Assembly: GCF_012272835.1 (NCBI RefSeq)
Contig: NZ_JAAWWK010000008.1
Coordinates: 1-64,000, forward strand
Direction of reading: 5' to 3'
Source: Spongiibacter thalassae
GTDB taxonomy: Bacteria; Pseudomonadota; Gammaproteobacteria; Pseudomonadales; Spongiibacteraceae
DNA length: 64,000 bases
Shown in pieces: positions 7,121 through 16,042 of this stretch. The notes under the pieces are model-generated. The model was not told where the DNA came from, did no database searches, and saw only the letters and a program-made list of their open reading frames with translations. A program made the translations under genes and the position numbers. The first letter of the stretch is position 1, and each line of letters opens with the position of its first letter.

Positions 7121-10100
7121 AGGTCGCGACCCGCAGAAGGGGCTGGTCGCCGGTATTATTGGCTGGTCGGTGAACAATCGTTTTCTGGTATTGCTCGCGG
7201 CTCTGTTCATTCTTGTTGCCGGCTCGGTGTCACTGAACAACATTCCGCTGGATGCGATACCGGATCTTTCCGACACCCAGGTGATTGTTCGTACCGAATG
7301 GCCGGGGCAGGCGCCGCAGGTTATTGAAGACCAGGTGACCTATCCGCTGGCCAGTCAGATGCTGGGGCTGCCCAAAATCAAAAGTGTTCGCGGGGTGTCC
7401 ATGTTTGGCACCTCTTTCCTCTATGTCGTATTTCAGGACGATGTGGACGTGTACTGGGCAAGAAGTCGAGTGCTGGAGTCCCTGACCCAGACGGCGTCCT
7501 CGTTGCCTGCGGGGGCGAGAACCAGTCTTGGGCCTGACGCCACCGGCGTGGGCTGGGTGTTTCAATACGCCCTCTATGACAACAGCGGTGGCCACGATTT
7601 GCAGCAACTGCGCTCCCTGCAGGACTGGTTTGTGCGCTATGAGTTGCTCTCGGTGGGCGGTGTCTCCGAGGTCGCCAGTGTGGGCGGCTATGTAAAGGAA
7701 TATCAGGTACTGGTCGACCCCAAAAAATTGCGCGCCTTTGACCTCTCCCTGACGGAGGTGATTAACGCCGTACGGGGGGCTAACGGCGAAACCGGTGGGC
7801 GCACATTGGAAATGGGCGAGACCGAGTACCTGATCCGCTCCCTCGGCTATCTGCAAACCCCGCGGGATCTAGAGCAAGCGGTGATTCGCGCCAGCAATGG
7901 CGTACCAGTGCAGATTCGCGATATCGCCCGGGTTGTGGAAGGCCCGGCCCTGCGCCGGGGAATTACTGAGCTCAATGGCCGGGGCGAGGTGGTGGGAGGC
8001 ATTGTAGTGATGCGCTCCGGGGCCAACGCCTTGCAGGTGATTGAGCAGGTGAAGGACCGACTGAAAGCAGTGCAGCAGGGGCTCCCCGCCGGTGTGGAGC
8101 TGGACGTGGTGTACGACCGCAGTCAGCTGATCTCACAGTCGGTGGATTACCTCAAGACCAAGCTGATCGAAGAGTGTCTGGTAGTAGTGCTAATCAGTTT
8201 TGTGTTTCTGCTCCATGCACGCAGTGCACTGGTTGCGGTGATCACCCTGCCACTGGGGGTACTGGCCGCCTTCGTAGTGATGCGTGCCCAGGGCCTCAGC
8301 GCCAATATCATGTCCCTTGGCGGCATCGCGATTGCCATCGGTGCCATGGTGGACGCGGCCATCGTGATGGTGGAAAACGCCCATCGCAAGCTGGCCAGTC
8401 TGCCCACGGAGGCCAGCACCACCGAGAAAAATCAGGCCCTGATCACCGCGGCGAAAGAGGTGGGGCCAGGGCTGTTTTTCAGTTTGCTGATTATTACCGT
8501 GTCGTTTTTCCCGGTCTTTGCGCTGACCGGACAGTCCGCTCGGTTGTTCGCCCCGCTGGCGTTTACCAAGACCTATGCCATGGCGGCGGCGAGTGTGCTG
8601 TCGGTGACTCTGGTGCCGGTGCTGATGCTGTTTCTCGTTCGAGGGCGGATACGCGATGAAGACAGCAATCCGGTGAATCGCTTTTTTGTCGCGCTTTACC
8701 GCCCGAGTCTGAACGCGGCGATCAAATATAAAAAGCTCACTCTCGGGCTGTGCCTCGCGGCACTGGTCAGCACCGCTATCCCGATCAAACAACTGGGCTC
8801 GGAATTTATGCCCCCCCTGTATGAGGGCGGTATTTTGTATATGCCGATGACCCTGCCAGGTGTGTCGGTGACCAAAGCTCGGGAAATTCTACAGGTCACC
8901 AATCGACAGTTAATGGCCATTCCGGAAGTGGTTCACGCCTTTGGCAAGGCGGGACGCTCCGACTCCGCGACTGATCCCGCACCGCTGTTGATGATAGAAA
9001 CCTGGGTGGAATTGAAACCCCGAAGTGCGTGGCGACCAGGCATGACCCCGGAAAAGCTCATTCGGGAAATGGATGGCGCAGTGGGCTTGCCCGGTATGAT
9101 GAACAGCTGGAACTACCCGATAAAAACCCGCTTGGAAATGCTCACCACCGGTATCAGAACGCCGGTTGGCATCAAGGTGTCGGGCCCTGATCTGGAAGGC
9201 ATTGATGCCATTTCAAAACAGGTGGAGGCCATTGCCCGCGAGGTGCCCGGCACCCGCAGTGCTATTGCCGATCGTGTGCAGGGGGCGAGATACATTGAAA
9301 TTCAGCCGGATCGACGGGCACTGGCGCGCTACGGCATCTCACTGCAGCATTTCCAGACGGTTATCCAAACAGCGCTGGGTGGCATGGAGCTGGACCAAGC
9401 GATAGAAGGGCGCGAACGCTACCCGATTATGGTTCGCTATGACCGTCCGTATCGCGAACATATCGAAGACCTGAACGATATACTGGTATCCGGCGCCAAT
9501 GGTATACAAATTCCACTGGCTGACATCGCCAGCATTGCCGTTGCCAATGGGCCGGCGATGATTCGATCCGAAGATGCCAGATTAAACGGCTTTGTTTTCG
9601 TCGATATCGAAGGCCGGGATTTAGGCGGCTACATTACGGCGTTAAACGATCACCTGAGCGACATCGACCTGCCCCCCGGCTACTCACTTAAGCTGTCTGG
9701 CCAGTTCGAGCAAATGCAAACCGCCAAAAAGCGCCTGAGAATTACCGTTCCCGCCACGCTGCTGATTATTGTGGTATTGCTCTACCTGTATTTTGGCCAG
9801 TGGGACAGAACGATGATGATTTTGCTGTCGGTGCCCTTTGGTCTGATCGGCGGCTTCTGGTGGCTGTGGCTGGCCGATTATCAATTATCAGTCGCCGTGG
9901 CCGTCGGGTTTATCGCGCTGGCAGGGGTAGCGGTAGAAACCGCTCTGGTCATGCTGTTGTTTATCGACCAGCAAATGCGGGAGCATCCTCCGGCAAGATA
10001 CAGCGAATTTGTCGACAACGTGAAACAGGGAGCAGTAATGCGCCTGCGGCCAAAGTTAATGACGGTTAGCACCATAGTGCTCGGTCTCACGCCCATTTTT

Positions 10101-10244
10101 ATGACAGAAGGCCCCGGCTCGGAAATTATGCGGCGCATTGCACTGCCCATGTTGGGTGGAATGTTGTCGACGACTGTGCTGACGCTGATACTGATGCCGC
10201 TGGTATATATTTTGTATTTTGGTCGATCGTTGAAAGTGGACTAA
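7110..10244 (+). CDS. cusA: CusA-type heavy-metal efflux RND transporter
   Basis: The 1044-residue inner-membrane proton antiporter has the two-fold RND layout: a helix at about 20-40, a large periplasmic loop, helices 2-6, a second loop and helices 8-12. Helix 4 carries the proton-relay stretch AIGAMVDAAIVMVENAH, and AGVAVETALVMLLF lies in the second half; both are typical of the HME class for Cu(I)/Ag(I). The LPGVSVTKA and WNYPIKTR segments also fit. It expels monovalent metal from periplasm or cytosol with CusB. The start at 7110 overlaps the cusB stop. There is no outer-membrane factor, CusF or CusRS in the window. Confidence 0.95.
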   Translation: MLTEGRDPQKGLVAGIIGWSVNNRFLVLLAALFILVAGSVSLNNIPLDAIPDLSDTQVIVRTEWPGQAPQVIEDQVTYPLASQMLGLPKIKSVRGVSMFGTSFLYVVFQDDVDVYWARSRVLESLTQTASSLPAGARTSLGPDATGVGWVFQYALYDNSGGHDLQQLRSLQDWFVRYELLSVGGVSEVASVGGYVKEYQVLVDPKKLRAFDLSLTEVINAVRGANGETGGRTLEMGETEYLIRSLGYLQTPRDLEQAVIRASNGVPVQIRDIARVVEGPALRRGITELNGRGEVVGGIVVMRSGANALQVIEQVKDRLKAVQQGLPAGVELDVVYDRSQLISQSVDYLKTKLIEECLVVVLISFVFLLHARSALVAVITLPLGVLAAFVVMRAQGLSANIMSLGGIAIAIGAMVDAAIVMVENAHRKLASLPTEASTTEKNQALITAAKEVGPGLFFSLLIITVSFFPVFALTGQSARLFAPLAFTKTYAMAAASVLSVTLVPVLMLFLVRGRIRDEDSNPVNRFFVALYRPSLNAAIKYKKLTLGLCLAALVSTAIPIKQLGSEFMPPLYEGGILYMPMTLPGVSVTKAREILQVTNRQLMAIPEVVHAFGKAGRSDSATDPAPLLMIETWVELKPRSAWRPGMTPEKLIREMDGAVGLPGMMNSWNYPIKTRLEMLTTGIRTPVGIKVSGPDLEGIDAISKQVEAIAREVPGTRSAIADRVQGARYIEIQPDRRALARYGISLQHFQTVIQTALGGMELDQAIEGRERYPIMVRYDRPYREHIEDLNDILVSGANGIQIPLADIASIAVANGPAMIRSEDARLNGFVFVDIEGRDLGGYITALNDHLSDIDLPPGYSLKLSGQFEQMQTAKKRLRITVPATLLIIVVLLYLYFGQWDRTMMILLSVPFGLIGGFWWLWLADYQLSVAVAVGFIALAGVAVETALVMLLFIDQQMREHPPARYSEFVDNVKQGAVMRLRPKLMTVSTIVLGLTPIFMTEGPGSEIMRRIALPMLGGMLSTTVLTLILMPLVYILYFGRSLKVD

Positions 10245-10424
10245 CACCTTGGGCGGAAAGGGCGGTATGAGTTCTGGTTGGCGATGACGGATCTCATGCG
10301 GTGATTGTCGCTATGGCGATGCCCATCCCTGCTGCGCAGTGGCTCCTGGGGAAAGGCCTGGTCTTCGATAGAAAGAAGTGACAGCTTTCCTTTGGCCTTA
10401 GTTGCCTTGTGAGTACTTTATATT

Positions 10425-10442
10425 GTTGTATTATTTTACAAC
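10425..10442. promoter_or_regulatory. Inverted repeat, probable HipB operator
   Basis: GTTGT-N8-ACAAC lies 42 bases before the hipB-like start, in an AT-rich promoter-like stretch. The 8-base spacer equals that of the E. coli HipB operator (TATCC-N8-GGATA), although the arms differ. Confidence 0.55.
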
Positions 10443-10483
10443 TTATTGGGTATAATGCGGCGTTTGTTCTATTATTATGAAAC

Positions 10484-10726
10484 ATGACTGACTCGCTGCC
10501 TGAGCTGGGCAAGCGCTTAAGCGCGGCCCGCAAAGATCGATTTCCAAAAGATGGCGTACGCGGTTTTGCGCCGCGTATTGGCGTAAGTGTGTCTACACTC
10601 GTCAAAATGGAGCAGGGCAAGCTGTCGGTGTCGCTTGCCAACTACTTTGAGGCCGCCAGAGTGCTGGGCCTGGAAGACCAGTTCAACCTGTTATTTGTCT
10701 TGCCGACGTCCTTATTCGATGATTGA
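10484..10726 (+). CDS. hipB: HipB-like helix-turn-helix antitoxin
   Basis: The 80-residue protein is an XRE-type DNA-binding domain: a helix-turn-helix at about 25-55 with GVSVSTLVKMEQGK, followed by a helix ending at FNLLFVLPTSLFDD. It overlaps the downstream hipA gene by eight bases, as is common in hipBA operons. It should repress the operon through the dyad at 10425-10442 and neutralise the kinase. The family is large, so the specific pairing rests on gene order. Confidence 0.85.
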   Translation: MTDSLPELGKRLSAARKDRFPKDGVRGFAPRIGVSVSTLVKMEQGKLSVSLANYFEAARVLGLEDQFNLLFVLPTSLFDD

Positions 10727-11960
10727 GAAAGCCCGCTACGCGCTGCATATCGACCTTCCCGGCACTGGGCGAACTCAGGCTGCTGATGTGGTGATTGTGG
10801 AAGATCGGGGGCACGTTAACCAGGTCGGCTTTCGATATCGCCAGGACTACCTGGAGATGCCGGGTGCTATCGCTATCGACCCTGTTTCCCTGCCGTTGTC
10901 ACCCAAAGAGCGGGCCATAGAATGTCGCGGCGGCCTGCCTGCGTTCCTCGACGATTATTTACCCGATGCCTGGGGGCGCCGCGTATTAAGTTACGCCGTG
11001 CTTAAGCAGACTGGCGAAAGGATAAACGTCAATAGCGCAATCGCGTGCTTAAACGCCTTGCGCCGTAGTCGAATAGGCGCGCTGGAGCTCACCCCTCCAA
11101 GTGAGCGGCCTGAATACCAATTCGGCATAGCGTGGGAAGAGCTCGCTCTGGCAGAAAACATCGCCCACCAAATTGATACATTGCCATTTGAAGAAATCCC
11201 GCGCGAATCGCTCGATTTAATATATCTGGCCAACGAAGGGTCTGGGGTTGGCGGCGCACGCCCAAAATCACTGGTATATCGTGGCGACGAGGCCTTTCTT
11301 GCAAAATTCAACCGACTGGAAAGTGATCAATTCAACGTTGCTCGGGTCGAACTCGCTTGTCTTAAAATGGCAAAAGCCGCTGGCCTCAATGTCTATGGCG
11401 GCGAACTGGTTGAGGATATAACAGGGCGCGATGTGCTGTTACTGCAACGCTTTGATATTTTCGAGTCACATCGGCGCCACCTGATTTCCATCAATGGTTT
11501 GCGTAAAGACGCTTACCAGCGGGACGATGCCGGTGTGTTTCGCTACGACGACATCCACAGGTTGCTGCAATCCCACAGCACCAATTATCGTGCGGATGCC
11601 GAGCAGTTATTGCGGCAAATGCTGTTCAATCGTGCGATCAATAATACCGACGACCACGAGCGAAATTTTTCAATGATCAATGACGGCAGCGGGTATCGCT
11701 TATCACCCGCCTACGATTTGGTGCCCAGCCTCACCACAGGGACGTATCACGTTGCTGGCTATCAGTACTCCCCTTTTCCGCCAAAGCCGAGCGAGATAGT
11801 CAATCAGGGAAAAGTGTTCGGCCTGGACAAGACCACGGTTAAAAATATCGCTGAACAGATAATAAATGCCATTGGGCGGTGGGACGAATTTGCGACTGAG
11901 TGCAAGATCAGCGATACGGATCACGCTGCTATTCAAAACCTGCTTCATAAAATGGCTTGA
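10719..11960 (+). CDS. hipA: HipA-like serine/threonine kinase toxin
   Basis: The 413-residue protein has the HipA N-terminal subdomain (about 8-105) and kinase domain. Visible motifs are the Gly-rich loop GSGVGGARPKSL, the catalytic stretch NNTDDHERN with Asp-Asp-His at 311-313, and YDLVPS as the metal-binding DFG equivalent. E. coli HipA phosphorylates glutamyl-tRNA synthetase and induces dormancy; the substrate here is unknown. The serine in the loop lies one position before the place of E. coli Ser150, so autophosphorylation control may differ. The ATG at 10719 sits inside the end of hipB. Codon use is more AT-rich than in cusA, in line with acquisition by transfer. Confidence 0.9.
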   Translation: MIEKARYALHIDLPGTGRTQAADVVIVEDRGHVNQVGFRYRQDYLEMPGAIAIDPVSLPLSPKERAIECRGGLPAFLDDYLPDAWGRRVLSYAVLKQTGERINVNSAIACLNALRRSRIGALELTPPSERPEYQFGIAWEELALAENIAHQIDTLPFEEIPRESLDLIYLANEGSGVGGARPKSLVYRGDEAFLAKFNRLESDQFNVARVELACLKMAKAAGLNVYGGELVEDITGRDVLLLQRFDIFESHRRHLISINGLRKDAYQRDDAGVFRYDDIHRLLQSHSTNYRADAEQLLRQMLFNRAINNTDDHERNFSMINDGSGYRLSPAYDLVPSLTTGTYHVAGYQYSPFPPKPSEIVNQGKVFGLDKTTVKNIAEQIINAIGRWDEFATECKISDTDHAAIQNLLHKMA

Positions 11961-12465
11961 TGCCTAGGTTTGGTGGTGATGCGTCTTTTGCCACCAACTG
12001 AGCCTACTGTGATGGTGGCACTTACCGATAATGTGTAGGTGCCTGCCAGTTAGTATCTGCGAGGAGTGGGTATAAGCTAGCTCCCCGGATACTTATCCCA
12101 GGTCTCCGATGAGTGCGGATTCAGCTCAAGCAAGTCAATGGCAACGTCCTCAACCGTACTGCGGAGATCTCGAAGCCACCGGACATGCCTATTTCCTCTA
12201 GGCGAATTGCCGAATGAAAAATAGCATAATAAAAACAATCTGTTACAGATCGTGCTGTGGGTGGCGGCAGCGTGCTGTCCGGTATGTCGTTGTCTATAAG
12301 GAAGGTCGGTATTTTTTTAAAATGCCGGAACTGACCTCATTGTCGGAAGTATTCACTAGTTCTTGATGCTCACCAGTGGTGATCTACACTTGATTTCTTT
12401 ACTTATTGCGCTATGTAAAGACTGTGTTATCTTTACAATGGGTGAAATGTAAGGGGGATCGTGGC
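11961..12465. other. Gene-poor interval between hipBA and vapBC
   Basis: No intact gene is supported in this 505-base stretch. It holds a possible 3' gene remnant on the minus strand (12077-12217) and the AT-rich promoter region of the following vapB-like gene. No terminator with a clear T-run was found after hipA. Confidence 0.6.
12077..12217 (-). pseudogene. Possible 3' gene remnant, minus strand
   Basis: Reading leftward, a 46-codon stretch has protein-like composition. It contains RWLRDLRSTVEDVAIDLLEL and ends HSSETWDKYPGS before a TAG. Upstream of it the frame becomes implausible (Cys/Leu/Phe-rich) and no start or ribosome site is visible. It may be the tail of a gene whose front was lost when the toxin-antitoxin genes were inserted. 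A chance open stretch cannot be excluded. Confidence 0.25.
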
Positions 12466-12681
12466 ATGCCAAAAGTCAGCGCCAAAGGGCAAATTACTCT
12501 GCCCGCAAGTCAAAGAGAAGCTATCGGTGTGAGGCCTGGCGATGAAATCGAAACGTTCGTCGTAGATGATCAGATCAATATCGTTAAGAAGGTTACTGGT
12601 GCCGCAAAGGGGATGTTGAAAAACGTCAAAGTGAAGGCTTCGATAAGTGATGAGCAATCAAAGGAGTCCGCCCTGTCGTGA
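12466..12681 (+). CDS. VapB-like AbrB/MazE-fold antitoxin
   Basis: The 71-residue protein begins MPKVSAKGQITLPASQRE, the swapped-hairpin AbrB/SpoVT DNA-binding signature, and ends in a polar tail likely to wrap the toxin. A strong ribosome site (AAGGGGGA at 12451-12458) supports this ATG over an earlier in-frame codon at 12406. Its TGA overlaps the GTG of the toxin gene by four bases, so the two are translationally coupled. Such antitoxins repress their own operon. Confidence 0.88.
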   Translation: MPKVSAKGQITLPASQREAIGVRPGDEIETFVVDDQINIVKKVTGAAKGMLKNVKVKASISDEQSKESALS

Positions 12682-13088
12682 TCGCCATTGATACCAATGT
12701 GTTGTTGCGGTATTTGCTCGAAGATGATCCTGTTCAATCGACCAAAGCAGCCAAATTGATTGGTGGTAGTCGTACAGTACTGGTCACCGATGTGGTTTTA
12801 ATTGAAACGATTTGGACGCTGAAAGGTAGGAAATATCAACTGGATAAGCCGGAGTTGGTCAACGTAATCAAAGCGCTCTTTCAAGAGCCAAATATTCGAT
12901 TTGAAGATGGGCAGGCTACTTGGGTCGCGCTCGATCAGTATCGTAAATCTAATGGGGCAGACTTTGCGGATGCGCTTATCGTGAACAAAGCAAAGTTGAT
13001 CGCCAGTGAGCCAGGCGAAACATTCGAAGGCTCTTATACCTTCGATAAAGCTGCACAGAAATTGCCAGAAGCAAAAGAGCCTAAATAG
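12678..13088 (+). CDS. VapC-like PIN-domain ribonuclease toxin
   Basis: The 136-residue protein is a PIN-domain nuclease. It has MIAIDTNVLLRYLL at the start (first acidic residue), VLIETIW (Glu) and GADFADALI (two Asp), together the usual magnesium-binding acidic cluster. VapC toxins cut tRNA or rRNA and are inhibited by the AbrB-type antitoxin encoded immediately upstream. The start is GTG within the overlap GTGA. Its last 55 bases overlap, tail to tail, the end of the leftward XRE gene at 13034-13372, and the PIN domain is complete before that overlap. Confidence 0.88.
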   Translation: MIAIDTNVLLRYLLEDDPVQSTKAAKLIGGSRTVLVTDVVLIETIWTLKGRKYQLDKPELVNVIKALFQEPNIRFEDGQATWVALDQYRKSNGADFADALIVNKAKLIASEPGETFEGSYTFDKAAQKLPEAKEPK

Positions 13089-13372
13089 GCGGAAAGCTTT
13101 CGCACCGGCACCCTATTATAAGGCGTGCCGGTGTCAGCAATTGCTTTGGCCGGCATATCGTTTATATTGGCTTCTCTGGCTATGTTTAAGAGATCGCCTA
13201 CTTGGCATTCAAATAGCAGGCACAGCTTTTCAATGGCTTCAAGATCTACTTTCTGGGCCGTCTCTTTATATAGAAGCGTAATCGTGGCACGGCTTAAGCC
13301 TGTTTCTCTGGCGACGTCGGCAATACGCAGCTTGTGCTCACCCATTATGCGGGCGAGATGGCAGCGGATCAT
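13034..13372 (-). CDS. XRE-family helix-turn-helix regulator
   Basis: The 112-residue protein has a Cro/CI-type helix-turn-helix at about 5-65: the pattern KLRIADVARETGLSRATIT followed by LEAIEKLCLLFECQVGDLL is typical of this family. Residues after about 70 have no known domain, and the last 18 codons lie antisense to the end of vapC. ACGGGGACA before the ATG is a reasonable ribosome site. It follows an ImmA/IrrE protease gene on the same strand by 224 bases. XRE repressors cleaved by ImmA-type proteases are known from Bacillus mobile elements and Deinococcus, so the two may work together. Confidence 0.8.
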   Translation of the reverse strand: MIRCHLARIMGEHKLRIADVARETGLSRATITLLYKETAQKVDLEAIEKLCLLFECQVGDLLNIAREANINDMPAKAIADTGTPYNRVPVRKLSAYLGSFASGNFCAALSKV

Positions 13373-13596
13373 GGCTGTGTCCCCGTAAGACTGGTTTTTA
13401 TTTAGCGCTAGAGCTTACCATGAATTTTCTATCTGACTAGCATTATGAGAGATGAGGTTGAATTATGGCGTTCTAACTGGGAGGTCTGGCTGGGGTGCCT
13501 TAATGGGCGGCAGACAGTGAGGTAGTCCGCCTAGCGTAACAGTGAATCGAGTTTGTTAATTACAGTTGGTTTCTTCTTGTGGCCAAGTTCCGTTAG

Positions 13597-14565
13597 CTAG
13601 CTAACTATGCCGATTTCCTCTAATCGAATTGCCATTGCCTCCACTGAAACGTTGAACTGGTGAGCCAGTGAGATGAAACGTTCACCGTTGTAATACTCTG
13701 AGCTTGCCAGTAGGCGAGATAAGTCGCGAACGCTTTTAATTTTTGTGGCTGCCTGTGGGGAGTTGAGGGCAAAAGCAGTTTCTGGTGTGAGCTTAAACTT
13801 TTCGCAAAGGAAGCGCGCTCTAAATTGTCTTTTCATCAGCTTTGTTGGCATCAGGAAAAATGTCGCGAATTTGTCGGCTTCCCATTCGCGGCCTGACCGC
13901 TTGGAGGCGCCGTCAATTGCGCGATCTCGATGAAGGCCGTGTTCTTGGTGTAAAACCGCGTGTGCTAGCTCATGCGCGGCTGTGAAGTTTTGTATGTGAG
14001 AGGGAAACTCCTCAGAAATGTACGTTTTCTTTTCGTCATTATCGATATATCCGGCGACCTTATGGCGATTGGCCCCTGAGCCAAAGTGGCCTAGAGATCC
14101 TTGTTTCTCGAATTCATATCCAAGGCCCCGCAGCACGATAGCGGGGTTAAGCAATTTAGTTGGATCTTCGGGGGGCGCCCCTTCATATAGCGGGTATCGA
14201 AGCTTCCATATAGCTTTGAGTATATTTTGGGCGATCTTCTCAATTTGTTCCTCAGAATAGCGGCGTTGCTTTTTAGGCATTGCGGCATTGAGGGCGGCAA
14301 GCTGATAAGTATTTTCTGTGGCGGAGGCTAGGGCCACGAAATTACCGTCTCCGTCCAAGTGGGCGTATGGATTCTGGAGCTGTATGCGGCTTTCCCGTAC
14401 CGACGGGGACTTATTTGGTAATACTTCAGGTGTAGGTTCCGGCGTTTTGGTTTTCTTTTGGCTCCGATGTTTCGTTGATGAGGTGGAGTATTCGAATCCA
14501 TGCTCACCCTCGTAAGCATAGGGGTTCTGCAGCAGAAGTCTGCTTTCCTTCAGACGTTTCGACAT
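13597..14565 (-). CDS. ImmA/IrrE-family metallopeptidase with doubled N-terminal motif
   Basis: The 322-residue protein carries a COG2856/DUF955 peptidase domain at about 130-245. The zinc motif HELAH is at 198-202, and a downstream EWEADKFATFFLMP supplies the third ligand (Glu229). Homologues cut XRE-type repressors to trigger stress or mobile-element genes. The first 90 residues are unusual: ESRxxLQNPYA occurs at 7-17 and again at 58-68, separated by a Lys/Pro/Thr-rich linker. This region may be a flexible recognition or regulatory arm. A helical tail (about 255-322) ends in RLEEIGIVS. The nearby XRE gene is a likely partner or substrate. Confidence 0.87.
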   Translation of the reverse strand: MSKRLKESRLLLQNPYAYEGEHGFEYSTSSTKHRSQKKTKTPEPTPEVLPNKSPSVRESRIQLQNPYAHLDGDGNFVALASATENTYQLAALNAAMPKKQRRYSEEQIEKIAQNILKAIWKLRYPLYEGAPPEDPTKLLNPAIVLRGLGYEFEKQGSLGHFGSGANRHKVAGYIDNDEKKTYISEEFPSHIQNFTAAHELAHAVLHQEHGLHRDRAIDGASKRSGREWEADKFATFFLMPTKLMKRQFRARFLCEKFKLTPETAFALNSPQAATKIKSVRDLSRLLASSEYYNGERFISLAHQFNVSVEAMAIRLEEIGIVS

Positions 14566-14650
14566 TATGATGAACCTCCTATGCTATATAGTGCCTTTAA
14601 ATCAAAGGGTTGCGGCATTCTTAACAGGGATCGTCACTGGGGAGCGGTAT

Positions 14651-14692
14651 CATCTTTAGTGACAAAATGAACATCTCTAGTGACAATTCCCG
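14651..14692. repeat. Short direct repeats between the protease gene and nrdB
   Basis: TAGTGACAA occurs twice in TTTAGTGACAAAATGA and TCTAGTGACAATTCCC, about 24 bases apart. This resembles repeated transposase-binding ends of some insertion sequences and may mark the right border of the toxin-antitoxin island. No transposase is present. Confidence 0.35.
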
Positions 14693-14703
14693 GCAAACTC
14701 AAT

Positions 14704-15948
14704 CTACCAACTCAACGCCCCACCCGTCTGATACTCAATAACCCGCGTCTCAAAGAAGTTTTTCTCCTTACGCAAATCCATAATCTCGCTCATCCATGGG
14801 AAGGGGTTTTGTGCGCCGGGGAATTGCTCTTTCAGGCCGAGCTGGTTCAGGCGACGGTTGGCGATGAAGTGGAGGTATTCTTCCATCATTGCCGCGTTCA
14901 TGCCGAGTACGCCGCGGGGCATGGAGTCTTTGGCGTATTCGATTTCCAGTTGGCAGCCTTCGACGATCATCTGGCTGACTTCCTGCTGGAATTTTTCGCT
15001 CCACAGGTGGGGGTTTTCCAGTTTGATCTGGTTGATCATGTCGATGCCGAAGTTGAGGTGCATGGACTCGTCGCGCAGGATGTACTGGAACTGTTCGGCC
15101 ACGCCGGTCATCTTGTTGCGGCGGCCCATGGACAGGATCTGGGTGAAGCCGCAGTAGAAGAAGATGCCTTCGGTTACGCCGTAGAAGCCAATCAGGTTAC
15201 GCAGCAATTCCTGGTCGGCTTCGGGGGTGCCGGTTTTGAAGTTGGGGTCGCCCAGTGCCTGGGTGTGTTTCAGGCTCCATGCGGCCTTTTTGGCGATGGA
15301 GGGCAGTTCGCGGTACATGTTGAACACTTCGGCTTCGTCCATGCCCAGTGACTCTACACAGTATTGGTAGGCGTGGGTGTGGATGGCTTCTTCAAAAGCC
15401 TGGCGCAGCAGGTATTGGCGACATTCGGGGTTGGTGATGTGGCGGTATACCGCCAGTACCAGGTTGTTGGCGACCAGCGAGTCGGCGGTGGAGAAATAAC
15501 CCAGTGAGCGCATGACGATACGGCGCTCGTCTTCGGTCAGGCCTTCCGGATTTTTCCAGCAGGCGATGTCGGCGGTCATGTTGACCTCTTGGGGCATCCA
15601 GTGGTTGGCGCAGCCGTCGAGGTATTTCTGCCAAGCCCAGTCGTATTTGAAGGGCACCAGTTGGTTGAGGTCGAGGTGGCAGTTGATGATGCGCTTGTCT
15701 TCGACGCGCAAACGGGCGGCGCCCATTTCCAGCTCTTCAAGGCCGGCGGCAACGTCGAGGTTGTCCAGGGCTTCGCTGGCTTTTTCTACCACTGAGCTGG
15801 CCGTGCTCTCGCTCGCGGGGGGCGTCTGGCTGGCTACCGCGGGGCGGGGTGCTGGCGCAGGCTCGCGAACTTCGTTTGCCGGGGCTGCGGGCTTTTTGGG
15901 TTTCGCGGAGGGGGTGTCTTCTTGATCGAAATCGTCCCAGCTCAACAT
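14704..15948 (-). CDS. nrdB: Class Ia ribonucleotide reductase beta subunit
   Basis: The 414-residue small subunit houses the di-iron tyrosyl-radical cofactor that starts ribonucleotide reduction in NrdA. Core motifs are [18 protein letters not shown] (first carboxylate), [12 protein letters not shown] (Glu, His and, four residues on, the radical Tyr) and RDESMHLNF. The C-terminus ([13 protein letters not shown]) is the conserved tail that docks on NrdA. An Ala/Pro-rich N-terminal extension of about 85 residues precedes the fold, which is longer than in enterobacteria. It lies 94 bases after nrdA on the same strand and is probably co-transcribed. Confidence 0.96.
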   Translation of the reverse strand: MLSWDDFDQEDTPSAKPKKPAAPANEVREPAPAPRPAVASQTPPASESTASSVVEKASEALDNLDVAAGLEELEMGAARLRVEDKRIINCHLDLNQLVPFKYDWAWQKYLDGCANHWMPQEVNMTADIACWKNPEGLTEDERRIVMRSLGYFSTADSLVANNLVLAVYRHITNPECRQYLLRQAFEEAIHTHAYQYCVESLGMDEAEVFNMYRELPSIAKKAAWSLKHTQALGDPNFKTGTPEADQELLRNLIGFYGVTEGIFFYCGFTQILSMGRRNKMTGVAEQFQYILRDESMHLNFGIDMINQIKLENPHLWSEKFQQEVSQMIVEGCQLEIEYAKDSMPRGVLGMNAAMMEEYLHFIANRRLNQLGLKEQFPGAQNPFPWMSEIMDLRKEKNFFETRVIEYQTGGALSW

Positions 15949-16042
15949 GTTGTACTCACCTCAATTTTCTGTGCGTTATGGCTATGCGGTATGTCTGTAT
16001 GGCGGTGCAAAATGGCGCCCGCGAGCGAGCGCCGCGGGCCGT

